Shown here: positions 15,913 through 24,206 of the stretch, in pieces | Layout of the letters: each line of letters starts with the position of its first letter | Position numbering within the stretch: the first letter of the stretch is position 1 | NCBI GenBank assembly: GCA_905233825.1 | Contig: CAJOFE010000004.1 | Coordinates: forward strand, 124,001-188,000 | Direction: 5' to 3' | Length of the DNA: 64,000 nucleotides | Source of the DNA: an uncultured Prevotella sp. | Lineage (GTDB): Bacteria > Bacteroidota > Bacteroidia > Bacteroidales > Bacteroidaceae | The notes under the pieces: generated by a model | Told to the model about the DNA's origin: nothing | The model's input: the letters and a program-made list of their open reading frames with translations, nothing else | Databases searched by the model: none | Program-made: the position numbers and the translations under genes

Positions 15913-17763
15913 ATGTCAAACATTAAAGAGAAACTCTTCACCGAGTTTACTGCGCCCACCACGCAAGAGTGGCTGGACAAGATTGAGGTGGATCTGAAAG
16001 GTGCCGACTTCCAGAAACGACTCGTGTGGAGAACAAACGAAGGTTTTAACGTACAGCCCTTCTATCGCCGTGAAGACCTGAAGGACTTGAAGGCCGTTGA
16101 TTCGCTGCCTGGCGAATTCCCGTTCGTACGTGGCAACAAGAAGGACAACAACCTGTGGTTCGTACGTCAAAACATTGTGGTGGACGATGCCAAGGCTGCT
16201 AATGCCAAGGCACTCGACATCCTAAATAAGGGCGTCGATTCCCTCGGCTTCCAGATTCCTGGCAAGGACGTCAGCAAGGAGTTCATCGCCACATTGCTTG
16301 AAGGCATCCTGCCCCAGTATGTGGAGTTGAACTTCAAGACCTGTCAGCGCCATTGTGTGGAGTTGGCTAAGGTGCTGGTGGAGTACTTCAAGGAGAAGAA
16401 CTATCCGTTGGATGAGCTGAAGGGAAGCATCAACTTCGACCCCATCGGCAAGATCCTGAAGAAAGGCAAGGATGTGACGGCTGTGCTTGCTGAGGCAACG
16501 CCTCTCATTGAGGCACTGGCAGAGCTTCCTGGCTACAAGTGCATCAACGTGAACAGCGTGCTGCTGAACAATGCTGGTGCCTACATCTATCAGGAGTTAG
16601 GATATGCTCTGGCATGGGGTGCTGAATATCTGAATGTGCTGACTGAGGCTGGTGTCGATGCCACTGAGGCTGCCAAGCGCATCAAGTTCAACATGGGCGT
16701 CTCGGAGAACTACTTCATGGAGATTGCCAAGTTCCGCGCCGCTCGTCTACTCTGGGCTCAAATTGTGAAGCAGTACGAGCCGAAGTGCGACTGCGCTTGC
16801 CAAATGCATGTCTGCGCCATCACGTCGGAATATAATCAGACGCTGTTCGACAGCTATGTCAATCTGCTGCGTTCGCAGACCGAGACTATGTCGGCAGCTA
16901 TCGCGAATGTCGATTCTATCGTAGTCACTCCTTTCGACAAGCCTTATGAGACTCCGACTGAGTTTGCAGAGCGCATAGCCCGCAACCAGCAGCTGTTGCT
17001 GAAGGAAGAGGCTCACTTCGATAAGCTGGTCGATGTGTCGGGTGGTTCTTACACCATTGAGCACCTTACCGATGCTATCGCTAAGGAGGGCTGGAAACTG
17101 TTCCTTGCTGTGGAGGAGGCTGGTGGATTCCTGGCTGAAGCTTTGAAGGGCAACATTACAAACGACGTGAACACCTCGAACGACAAGCGTCACGCCGCTG
17201 CTGCTACCCGTCGTGAGTTCATTCTGGGTACCAACCAGTTCCCCAACTTCACTGAGACCAGCGACGGCAAGCAGCCTATGGAGTGCTGCTGTGCTTGTGG
17301 TCATGAGGAGGGCGAGCTACCTGTCCTGAACAAGGAGCGTCTCGCTTCTGAGTTCGAGACCCTGCGTCTGGCTACTGAGAAGGCCAAGAAGCAGCCTATC
17401 GCCTTCATGCTAACCATCGGTAACCTTGCCATGCGCCAGGCTCGTGCTCAGTTCTCGTGTAACTTCCTCGCTGCTGCTGGCTACAAGGTGATGGACAACT
17501 TGGGCTTCAAAACTATTGAGGAAGGCGTAGATGCTGCCCTTGCTGCTAATGCCGACATCGTGGTCATCTGCTCCAGCGACGATGAGTACGCTGAGTACGC
17601 CATCCCTGCATTCCAGTATCTGAACGGTCGCGCCATGTATGTGGTGGCAGGTGCTCCCGCTTGCTCTGAAGACCTGAAGGCTGCTGGCATTGAGAACTTT
17701 ATTCATGTTAAGTCTAACCAGCTAGAAACGCTTCGTGCGTACAATGCTAAACTCGGAATCTAA
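15913..17763 (+). CDS. mutA: Methylmalonyl-CoA mutase small subunit
   Basis: The 616-residue non-catalytic partner of MutB. Together they interconvert succinyl-CoA and (R)-methylmalonyl-CoA, the route from succinate to propionate in Bacteroidales. The barrel domain has ISSV-type segments such as [23 protein letters not shown]. The C-terminal domain keeps the B12-domain fold, but the DxHxxG cobalamin motif is absent (the equivalent segment is [20 protein letters not shown]), as expected for the small subunit. Two Cys clusters are odd: Cys292/294/296 (KCDCACQ) and Cys458/459/460/462 with His464 (ECCCACGH). The gene ends 2 bases before mutB. Confidence 0.95.
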   Translation: MSNIKEKLFTEFTAPTTQEWLDKIEVDLKGADFQKRLVWRTNEGFNVQPFYRREDLKDLKAVDSLPGEFPFVRGNKKDNNLWFVRQNIVVDDAKAANAKALDILNKGVDSLGFQIPGKDVSKEFIATLLEGILPQYVELNFKTCQRHCVELAKVLVEYFKEKNYPLDELKGSINFDPIGKILKKGKDVTAVLAEATPLIEALAELPGYKCINVNSVLLNNAGAYIYQELGYALAWGAEYLNVLTEAGVDATEAAKRIKFNMGVSENYFMEIAKFRAARLLWAQIVKQYEPKCDCACQMHVCAITSEYNQTLFDSYVNLLRSQTETMSAAIANVDSIVVTPFDKPYETPTEFAERIARNQQLLLKEEAHFDKLVDVSGGSYTIEHLTDAIAKEGWKLFLAVEEAGGFLAEALKGNITNDVNTSNDKRHAAAATRREFILGTNQFPNFTETSDGKQPMECCCACGHEEGELPVLNKERLASEFETLRLATEKAKKQPIAFMLTIGNLAMRQARAQFSCNFLAAAGYKVMDNLGFKTIEEGVDAALAANADIVVICSSDDEYAEYAIPAFQYLNGRAMYVVAGAPACSEDLKAAGIENFIHVKSNQLETLRAYNAKLGI

Positions 17764-17765
17764 TT

Positions 17766-19934
17766 ATGGCACGCAAGAATTTTAAAGATATTGATATCTA
17801 CGCTGGCATTCAGCAGAAGGATGGCCAGCAGTGGCAGAAAGAGAATGGCATCAGTGCAAACTGGCGTACGCCTGAGCAGATTGACATTCAGCCTGTTTAT
17901 ACCAAAGAAGACCTCGAAGGAATGGAGCACCTTGACTTCACTGCTGGTATTCCTCCCTACCTTCGTGGCCCGTACTCGATGATGTACCCCTTCCGCCCTT
18001 GGACTATCCGTCAGTATGCCGGATTCTCAACGGCTGAGGAGTCGAATGCCTTCTATCGCCGTAACCTCGCATCTGGCCAGAAAGGACTTTCCGTAGCTTT
18101 CGACCTCCCTACACACCGTGGTTACGACCCTGACAATGCTCGTGTAGTGGGCGATGTCGGCAAGGCTGGCGTGAGCATCTGCAACGAGGAGAATATGAAG
18201 GTGCTCTTCGGTGGCATCCCTCTTAACAAGATGTCTGTCTCGATGACGATGAACGGTGCCGTGCTACCCATTCTGGCTTTCTACATTGTGGCTGGTCTGG
18301 AACAGGGCGCTCAGTTAGAGGAGATGGCAGGAACCATTCAGAATGATATTCTGAAAGAGTTCATGGTGCGTAATACCTATATTTATCCACCTGCATTCTC
18401 GATGAAGATCATTGCTGACATCTTTGAATATACGTCGCAGAAAATGCCGAAGTTCAATTCTATCTCCATCTCTGGCTACCACATGCAGGAGGCTGGTGCT
18501 ACTGCCGACATCGAGTTGGCTTACACGCTGGCAGATGGTATGGACTACTTGCGTACGGGTGTTGATGCTGGTATCGATGTGGATGCCTTTGCACCCCGCC
18601 TGTCGTTCTTCTGGGCCATCGGTATGAACCACTTCATGGAGATTGCCAAGATGCGTGCTGGTCGTCTGCTCTGGGCCAAGATCGTGAAGAGCTTCGGTGC
18701 CAAGAATCCAAAGTCGCTGGCCCTGCGTACCCACTCGCAGACCTCTGGTTGGTCGCTTACTGAGCAGGATCCCTTCAACAACGTAGGTCGTACCTGTATC
18801 GAGGCTATGGCTGCCGTGCTGGGTCACACCCAGTCACTGCATACCAATGCCCTTGACGAAGCTATTGCTCTGCCTACTGACTTCTCCGCTCGTATCGCCC
18901 GTAATACGCAGATCTACATCCAGAATGAGACGAAGGTCTGCAAGCAGATTGACCCGTGGGCCGGTTCTTATTATGTAGAGACTCTGACCAACGAGTTGGT
19001 GCACAAAGCGTGGGAGCATATCCAGGAAATTGAAAAGCTCGGCGGTATGGCCAAGGCCATCGAGACAGGACTGCCCAAGATGCGTATTGAGGAGGCTGCT
19101 GCCCGCACGCAGGCCCGTATCGACTCTGGTGTGCAGACCATTGTCGGTACTAATAAATACCGTCTGGAGCACGAGGATCCCATCGACATCCTTGAAGTTG
19201 ATAATACCGCTGTGCGCAAACAGCAGGAGGAGAGCCTCAAGGCAGTCCGCTCTACCCGTGACGAGGCTGCATGTCAGGCTGCCCTCAAGGCTATCACCGA
19301 GTGCGTCCGCGACTTCAACGAGGGTCGCAAGAGCGAGAACAACCTGCTCGACCTGGCTGTCAAGGCCGCTCAGCTGCGTTGCACATTAGGTGAAATCAGT
19401 GATGCCTGCGAAGAGATCGTAGGCCGTTATAAAGCAGTAATCAGAACAATTTCAGGCGTGTATAGTTCAGAATCAAAGAACGACAGCGACTTCGAGTTGG
19501 CTTGTAAGCTGACCGACAAGTTTGCGAAGAAAGAAGGTCGTCGTCCGCGTATCTTTGTTGCCAAGATGGGACAGGATGGACATGACCGTGGTGCAAAGGT
19601 TGTAGCTACTGGCTACGCAGACTGCGGCTTCGACGTGGATATGGGCCCGTTGTTCCAGACACCCGCCGAGGCTGCCCGTGAAGCTGTGGAGAACGATGTC
19701 CACATCGTGGGTGCCTCGTCGCTAGCTGCCGGACACAAGACGCTTATTCCGCAGCTTATCGAGGAGCTGAAGAAGCTGGGCCGCGAGGACATCATGGTTA
19801 TCGCTGGTGGTGTTATCCCTGCTCAGGACTACGACTTCCTCTACAAGGCTGGCGTTGCCGCTATCTTCGGTCCTGGTACCAGTGTGGCGAAAGCCGCCTG
19901 TGAGATGATGAAGATCCTGCTCGACGAAGAGTAA
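17766..19934 (+). CDS. mutB: Methylmalonyl-CoA mutase large (catalytic) subunit
   Basis: The 722-residue adenosylcobalamin-dependent catalytic subunit. The TIM-barrel part contains the substrate-binding segments [20 protein letters not shown] and [20 protein letters not shown]. The C-terminal B12 domain has the base-off motif DGHDRG (Asp604, His606, Gly609), so it is complete. The length is normal for the family. It directly follows mutA and is closed by a near-perfect terminator; epimerase and decarboxylase genes of the propionate route are not in this window. Confidence 0.97.
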   Translation: MARKNFKDIDIYAGIQQKDGQQWQKENGISANWRTPEQIDIQPVYTKEDLEGMEHLDFTAGIPPYLRGPYSMMYPFRPWTIRQYAGFSTAEESNAFYRRNLASGQKGLSVAFDLPTHRGYDPDNARVVGDVGKAGVSICNEENMKVLFGGIPLNKMSVSMTMNGAVLPILAFYIVAGLEQGAQLEEMAGTIQNDILKEFMVRNTYIYPPAFSMKIIADIFEYTSQKMPKFNSISISGYHMQEAGATADIELAYTLADGMDYLRTGVDAGIDVDAFAPRLSFFWAIGMNHFMEIAKMRAGRLLWAKIVKSFGAKNPKSLALRTHSQTSGWSLTEQDPFNNVGRTCIEAMAAVLGHTQSLHTNALDEAIALPTDFSARIARNTQIYIQNETKVCKQIDPWAGSYYVETLTNELVHKAWEHIQEIEKLGGMAKAIETGLPKMRIEEAAARTQARIDSGVQTIVGTNKYRLEHEDPIDILEVDNTAVRKQQEESLKAVRSTRDEAACQAALKAITECVRDFNEGRKSENNLLDLAVKAAQLRCTLGEISDACEEIVGRYKAVIRTISGVYSSESKNDSDFELACKLTDKFAKKEGRRPRIFVAKMGQDGHDRGAKVVATGYADCGFDVDMGPLFQTPAEAAREAVENDVHIVGASSLAAGHKTLIPQLIEELKKLGREDIMVIAGGVIPAQDYDFLYKAGVAAIFGPGTSVAKAACEMMKILLDEE

Positions 19935-19942
19935 TGAACAAT

Positions 19943-19975
19943 GATTATCCGCAGTTCGCTGCGGATAATCTTTTT
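19943..19975 (+). terminator. Terminator of the mutAB operon
   Basis: A perfect 12-bp stem (GATTATCCGCAG, 19943-19954, with its complement at 19959-19970) is capped by TTCG and followed by five T. Confidence 0.95.
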
Positions 19976-19984
19976 ATATAATAT

Positions 19985-20899
19985 ATGAATAAAAGATACA
20001 GTATCTATCAGCTCCATTCTAAGGTGGATGCAATGGCGAAATTCATCGACCTGGAGAAACTGATTGCGGGTGAGAAGAATTCTTTGGACCAGATACGATC
20101 CTATTTCAAGATCAACCACTGGGCCTACAAGCATTACCACTCGCAGGACGGCTTCATGCATTTCAGGATTTCTATGAATGGCACCTTTACCGATGAAGAT
20201 ATTTATCATCAACCCGATGTGGTTGCAGAATATATCAAGGATGGTGACCTTGTGCTGGAGTTAGGTTGCGGACAAGGAGCCAATATCCAGTATCTTGCCC
20301 ATAGTTTCCAGGAGAGTAGCTTCGTAGGCGTCGATCTGATTCCACTTAAGAAGGACAAGATGCCGCAGAACGTGACTATCTATGAGCAGGACTACAGCAG
20401 TATCCCGCAGTTGGCCGATAATTCTGTCGATGTTTGCTATGCCTTCGAGACGATAGTCCACAATACCGACAAGGAGAAGATATACCGCGAGGTATATCGT
20501 GTCCTGAAACCCGGTGGTGTGATGATTATCTACGACTATGCCCTTGCATCCCGTTTCGAGACCTACGACCCGAAAATTCAGATGGCTATTGCCCTGGCCT
20601 CAAAAGGTGGAGCAGCAGCAATGATGGAGTCGCTGGAGGAGCTGAACAACCATTATACCAACTGCGGACTTGAGATAGAGAAGATTACAGATTACACCAC
20701 AAACATTCTGCCAGATCTGAAGCACTTGGAGCGTAAGGCACGCAGGGCGATGGTTCATCCCTGGCTGTGGAAAATCGAAAAAGCATTGTTACCTGAGCAG
20801 TTCGTCACGAACATCATCTTGGGATGGCTGGGATATGATGCCGCTAAGGCAGGCATTGGCTGCTATAAGGAATGGGTTCTCAGGAAACCATCACATTAA
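19985..20899 (+). CDS. Class I SAM-dependent methyltransferase
   Basis: A 304-residue cytoplasmic protein with the Rossmann methyltransferase motifs: motif I LVLELGCGQGANIQYLA (about residues 84-100), motif II region SSFVGVDLIPLKKD, motif IV SVDVCYAFETIVHN and motif VI LKPGGVMIIYDYALA. The long helical C-terminal part recalls sterol or phospholipid methyltransferases, but the substrate is unknown. The ATG at 19985 lies 10 bases after the mutAB terminator, and no strong promoter is visible, so expression may come from read-through. It converges with the flippase-like gene, 4 bases apart. Confidence 0.85.
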   Translation: MNKRYSIYQLHSKVDAMAKFIDLEKLIAGEKNSLDQIRSYFKINHWAYKHYHSQDGFMHFRISMNGTFTDEDIYHQPDVVAEYIKDGDLVLELGCGQGANIQYLAHSFQESSFVGVDLIPLKKDKMPQNVTIYEQDYSSIPQLADNSVDVCYAFETIVHNTDKEKIYREVYRVLKPGGVMIIYDYALASRFETYDPKIQMAIALASKGGAAAMMESLEELNNHYTNCGLEIEKITDYTTNILPDLKHLERKARRAMVHPWLWKIEKALLPEQFVTNIILGWLGYDAAKAGIGCYKEWVLRKPSH

Positions 20900-20903
20900 G
20901 GCT

Positions 20904-21896
20904 TTATCTTTTCTTCTCTAATTTTATAAGTAGCAGTCCGATTGCGGTCCAGATGATTTCACGCAGTCTGACGAGTAGAGCTACGAAAATGCCTTCCCGT
21001 GCACCGATGGCCAGTCCCTTGGTAGAGAGCAGGAAGCCGCCTTCGCGTCCGCCTAATTGCAACGGAATAAAGAAGAGCATATTAGCGAAAAGTGAGGTGA
21101 AAGCCAGAATAAGTATGCACTGCAGATAGTTGGCCGAGGGCATGATGACAAGGAGAATGAAAAGTATCTCCAAGGCAGATACCACACGGCAGGTCAGCTC
21201 CAGACCGACGGCACAAAAGAACGTACGTGGATTCTGCCCGTGCAGGGCGGCTATTTGCAGGTCGATGGTACGTAGCTGCTCGGCATGATTCTCGAAGAAC
21301 CGCTTAGCCCATTTCTTTACAAATGGAATATGACTCAGGATGCGCATGCCGCTGACGGCAATACCTTTCTTATAGCCTTTCAGGAAGAACCAGATGGCAG
21401 TAAGGCAGAAAGCCGCTACGCAGGCCAACAGGATACCCATCGGGATGTTCATGGGTTGTGTGATGACATAGAGTACACATGATAGCAGCCAAAACCAGAA
21501 ATGGGAGAAGATGTGCGTCATCACGTAGAGCAATACTGACGAGGTGGCACGCTCAGTACCGATATAGGGTGAGAGCGACATGATGCGGTAGGGCTCGCCA
21601 CCCATCAGTCCGCCTGGTGTGGCATAGTTCAACGCAAATCCTGAAACGGTAATCTTGTAGAGCCAGAGGAAAGAGAATGGTTTGTCTCCCTCATTCTTTT
21701 TCCCACTTTTGATGATAATCCACCACGCCCCAGTATTAAAGATGTAAAGCACGGCCCATAGCAGTACTACAGCAAGAAACCAGTAGCCAGCACGCTGGAT
21801 ACCTTCCCAGACCTCCTTGAAGTCCAGCTGGCTCACCATCAGTGCCAGGACGACGAGTCCGAAGATGAGGAAACCGTTCTGATATTTCTTCTTCAT
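20904..21896 (-). CDS. Flippase-like membrane protein (LPG synthase TM / UPF0104 family)
   Basis: A 330-residue protein with about eight membrane helices and the family segments [20 protein letters not shown] and [19 protein letters not shown] near the end. It matches the transmembrane domain of lysylphosphatidylglycerol synthase (MprF N-terminal half; AglD-like), without a synthase domain. Members are thought to flip or handle lipids in the inner membrane; the substrate is not predictable here. It overlaps the end of pdxA by 4 bases (ATGA). Confidence 0.85.
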   Translation of the reverse strand: MKKKYQNGFLIFGLVVLALMVSQLDFKEVWEGIQRAGYWFLAVVLLWAVLYIFNTGAWWIIIKSGKKNEGDKPFSFLWLYKITVSGFALNYATPGGLMGGEPYRIMSLSPYIGTERATSSVLLYVMTHIFSHFWFWLLSCVLYVITQPMNIPMGILLACVAAFCLTAIWFFLKGYKKGIAVSGMRILSHIPFVKKWAKRFFENHAEQLRTIDLQIAALHGQNPRTFFCAVGLELTCRVVSALEILFILLVIMPSANYLQCILILAFTSLFANMLFFIPLQLGGREGGFLLSTKGLAIGAREGIFVALLVRLREIIWTAIGLLLIKLEKKR

Positions 21897-23035
21897 TCTA
21901 CCGTTTCTTCGCTATCTTCTCTCCGTTCTCCTCTTTCCTCTTTCCTCTTCTCGCGTGGTACGTTGAAACGCACTTTCTCGCTGTCATCGCGCTTCTCATG
22001 ATAGAGCTTTGGCAGCGGGTTTCCCATAGGAGCATCATAGTTCTGTCGGTTGCGCCAGATGTCAATGGCCTCAAAAATGGCATGACGCATTGAGTCTGCT
22101 TCCATACGTCCTTGTCCTGCCAGGTTGAAGCAGGCACCATGGGCAGGGGCAGTGCGAATGATTGACAGACCAGCAGTGACACGTACGCCCTTGTCGTCGC
22201 TGATGCTGGTAAGTGCCTTGAAAGGTGTCTGTCCCTGATCATGGTACATAGCCAGCACACCATCGAACTGAGCATAGGAGCCGTCGCCGAAGAAATCGTC
22301 GGCGGGGTAGGGACCAAAGGCCTGGATGCTTTGTGATGCCAGTTCTTCCACAGCAGGACGAATGATTTCCTGTTCTTCGTTGCCCAGTTCTCCGTCTTCA
22401 CCACCGCGTGGGTTCAGGGCAAGCACGGCAATACGAGGATTAGCAATACGCATGTCACGACGCAGCGACTCGTGGAAAACCTTTGCCTTCTCAACGATTT
22501 TCTGCTGGTTGATGGTTTCAGCCACATCTTTCAGCGAAACATTGTTGGTGACTAGTGCTACACGCAGATTATCGCTGACCAGAATGGTAAGGCCATGTTT
22601 CTCCTCAGCCAGCTGTTGGGTCAGGTACGACGTATGTCCATCAAAGCCGCGTATGCTGTTTTTGGCGATAGGGGCAGTGACGAGTACGTCAAAGGCTCCT
22701 TCCTTGTAATCAGCCAGTGCTCGGTCCAGGGCAATCTTGGCAGCTTCACCAGCTTCGGGGGTTGGTATTCCGAGGTCTATCTTCACTTCTTCGTCAAAGG
22801 TGGCAATCAGGTTCATCCTGCCGTTGCGAGCATCTTTGGCAGAATTGATGGTAGAGAACTGCGACTCCAGTCCGAGGGTTTTGGCATGATAGGCGGCAGC
22901 CTTTGGCGAGCCGTAGATAATTGGGGTACAAAGTTCCAGCATGGCAGGATCTTCGAATGCCTTGAATATGACTTCATAGCCCACGCCGTTGGTATCGCCG
23001 TGGGTGATTGCTACTCTGATTTTCTTGTCTTCCAT
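21893..23035 (-). CDS. pdxA: 4-hydroxythreonine-4-phosphate dehydrogenase
   Basis: A 380-residue enzyme of the DXP-dependent pyridoxal phosphate pathway that oxidises 4-phosphohydroxy-L-threonine. Family hallmarks are [23 protein letters not shown], the metal/substrate region [29 protein letters not shown] and [12 protein letters not shown]. The normal protein ends near VRFNVPREK; here an extra tail of about 20 charged residues ([18 protein letters not shown]) is encoded by a purine-rich low-complexity stretch at 21897-21955. The gene is 18 bases downstream of rlmN and overlaps the flippase-like gene, suggesting one operon. Confidence 0.95.
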   Translation of the reverse strand: MEDKKIRVAITHGDTNGVGYEVIFKAFEDPAMLELCTPIIYGSPKAAAYHAKTLGLESQFSTINSAKDARNGRMNLIATFDEEVKIDLGIPTPEAGEAAKIALDRALADYKEGAFDVLVTAPIAKNSIRGFDGHTSYLTQQLAEEKHGLTILVSDNLRVALVTNNVSLKDVAETINQQKIVEKAKVFHESLRRDMRIANPRIAVLALNPRGGEDGELGNEEQEIIRPAVEELASQSIQAFGPYPADDFFGDGSYAQFDGVLAMYHDQGQTPFKALTSISDDKGVRVTAGLSIIRTAPAHGACFNLAGQGRMEADSMRHAIFEAIDIWRNRQNYDAPMGNPLPKLYHEKRDDSEKVRFNVPREKRKEERGERREDSEETVE

Positions 23036-23053
23036 ATTTCTCTTCTATAGTTG

Positions 23054-24109
23054 TTAGTTCTTATTAGCTGTTGATAGCAACCCGCAGGCAGCTAAGATGT
23101 CCTCACCGCGACTTGCCCTGATGGTGGCAAATACGCCGTGCTGCGTCAGATAGTCGCGTAGCTTTTCCATGCGCTGCATGTCGGTGCCTGGCAGATCTAC
23201 GTCTGGTATGGTGTGGAAGCGGATGAGGTTGATGCGACATTCCAGACCTTTCACCAACTTGACAATCTCTTTTCCGTGTAGGAGTGAGTCATTGAGTCCA
23301 CCGAAGCAGATATACTCAAACGAGCACCTCCGTTGATGGGTAAAGTCATACTGGCGCAACAGCTCCACCGTTTCGCTGATAGGCATTGCCTTCTCAGCTG
23401 GCATCAGCTGCAAGCGCTGCTCATGCAATGGTGAATGCATCGATATGGCAACGTGGCATTGGCTTTCGTCGAGGAAATGCTTCAACTTTGACTTCACGCC
23501 GACGCTGCTCACCGTAATGCGTTTGGGACTCCAGGCATAGCCGTCTGTGGCAGTTAGTATCTGCGTGGCCTTCAATACGGCATCAAGATTATCCATCGGC
23601 TCTCCTTGTCCCATAAACACGATGTTGGTAAGTGGTTGTTGGTGAGTGGTAAGTGGCAACGAATAGATTTGGTTCAGGATATCCGTTACAGTGAGATTAC
23701 CCTCAAATCCCTGCTTGCCTGTCTGACAGAACAGACAGTTCATCTTGCAGCCCACCTGACTGCTGACGCACAATGTTGCACGTTCCTCCTCGGGGATATA
23801 GACAGTCTCAACATGGTGAGTGGTTGATGGTGAGTAGTGGGTGGTGAGTACGGGAAAGAGGTATTTGATGGTGCCGTCCTGCGACTGCTGACTGGTAATC
23901 GGCGCCATAGCCCCAACACAGTACTGCTCACTCAGCAATTGCCTTGCCAGCTTCGACAGGTTGGTCATCTCGTCAATGCTACGTACCTGCTTCTCATAGA
24001 GCCACTTTGCTATCTGCCCGCCAGTGAAGGCAGGCAATCCTAATTCTGAGGCGACAGCTCGCAATTCACTCGTTGTCATCCCCAAAAGTGGCTTCTTTTC
24101 ACCATTCAT
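23054..24109 (-). CDS. rlmN: 23S rRNA (adenine-2503-C2)/tRNA methyltransferase RlmN
   Basis: A 351-residue radical-SAM methyltransferase. The 4Fe-4S motif lies in SSQVGCKMNCLFCQTGKQGF, and the catalytic Cys region appears near the C-terminus (FATIRASRGEDILAACGLL). The start MNGEKKPLLGM at 24109 is preferred to upstream options because a TACCTTTG promoter element lies only 4 bases upstream, making a nearly leaderless message. Two loops are replaced by odd Thr/His/Pro-rich peptides, LTTHYSPSTTHH and LPLTTHQQPLT, encoded by CACTCACC-type repeats (23815-23855 and 23627-23660). Core motifs are intact, so it should be functional. Confidence 0.95.
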   Translation of the reverse strand: MNGEKKPLLGMTTSELRAVASELGLPAFTGGQIAKWLYEKQVRSIDEMTNLSKLARQLLSEQYCVGAMAPITSQQSQDGTIKYLFPVLTTHYSPSTTHHVETVYIPEEERATLCVSSQVGCKMNCLFCQTGKQGFEGNLTVTDILNQIYSLPLTTHQQPLTNIVFMGQGEPMDNLDAVLKATQILTATDGYAWSPKRITVSSVGVKSKLKHFLDESQCHVAISMHSPLHEQRLQLMPAEKAMPISETVELLRQYDFTHQRRCSFEYICFGGLNDSLLHGKEIVKLVKGLECRINLIRFHTIPDVDLPGTDMQRMEKLRDYLTQHGVFATIRASRGEDILAACGLLSTANKN

Positions 24110-24113
24110 GCTG

Positions 24114-24172
24114 CAAAGGTACAAAAAAAAGGTGAATGGTGAGTGGTGATTGGTGTTTTTTTTGTACCTTTG
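24114..24172. promoter_or_regulatory. Divergent promoters of rlmN and the GH3 gene around a GGTGAGTGGTGA repeat
   Basis: TACCTTTG is present on the minus strand at 24114-24121 (rlmN) and on the plus strand at 24165-24172 (GH3 gene). The 43 bases between consist of runs of A and T flanking GGTGAATGGTGAGTGGTGAT, a copy of the repeat found inside coding genes. No clear TTTG upstream element remains for either promoter. Confidence 0.65.
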
Positions 24173-24206
24173 CATCAGAAAACCAATTTTTAACTTACCA
24201 AAGTCA

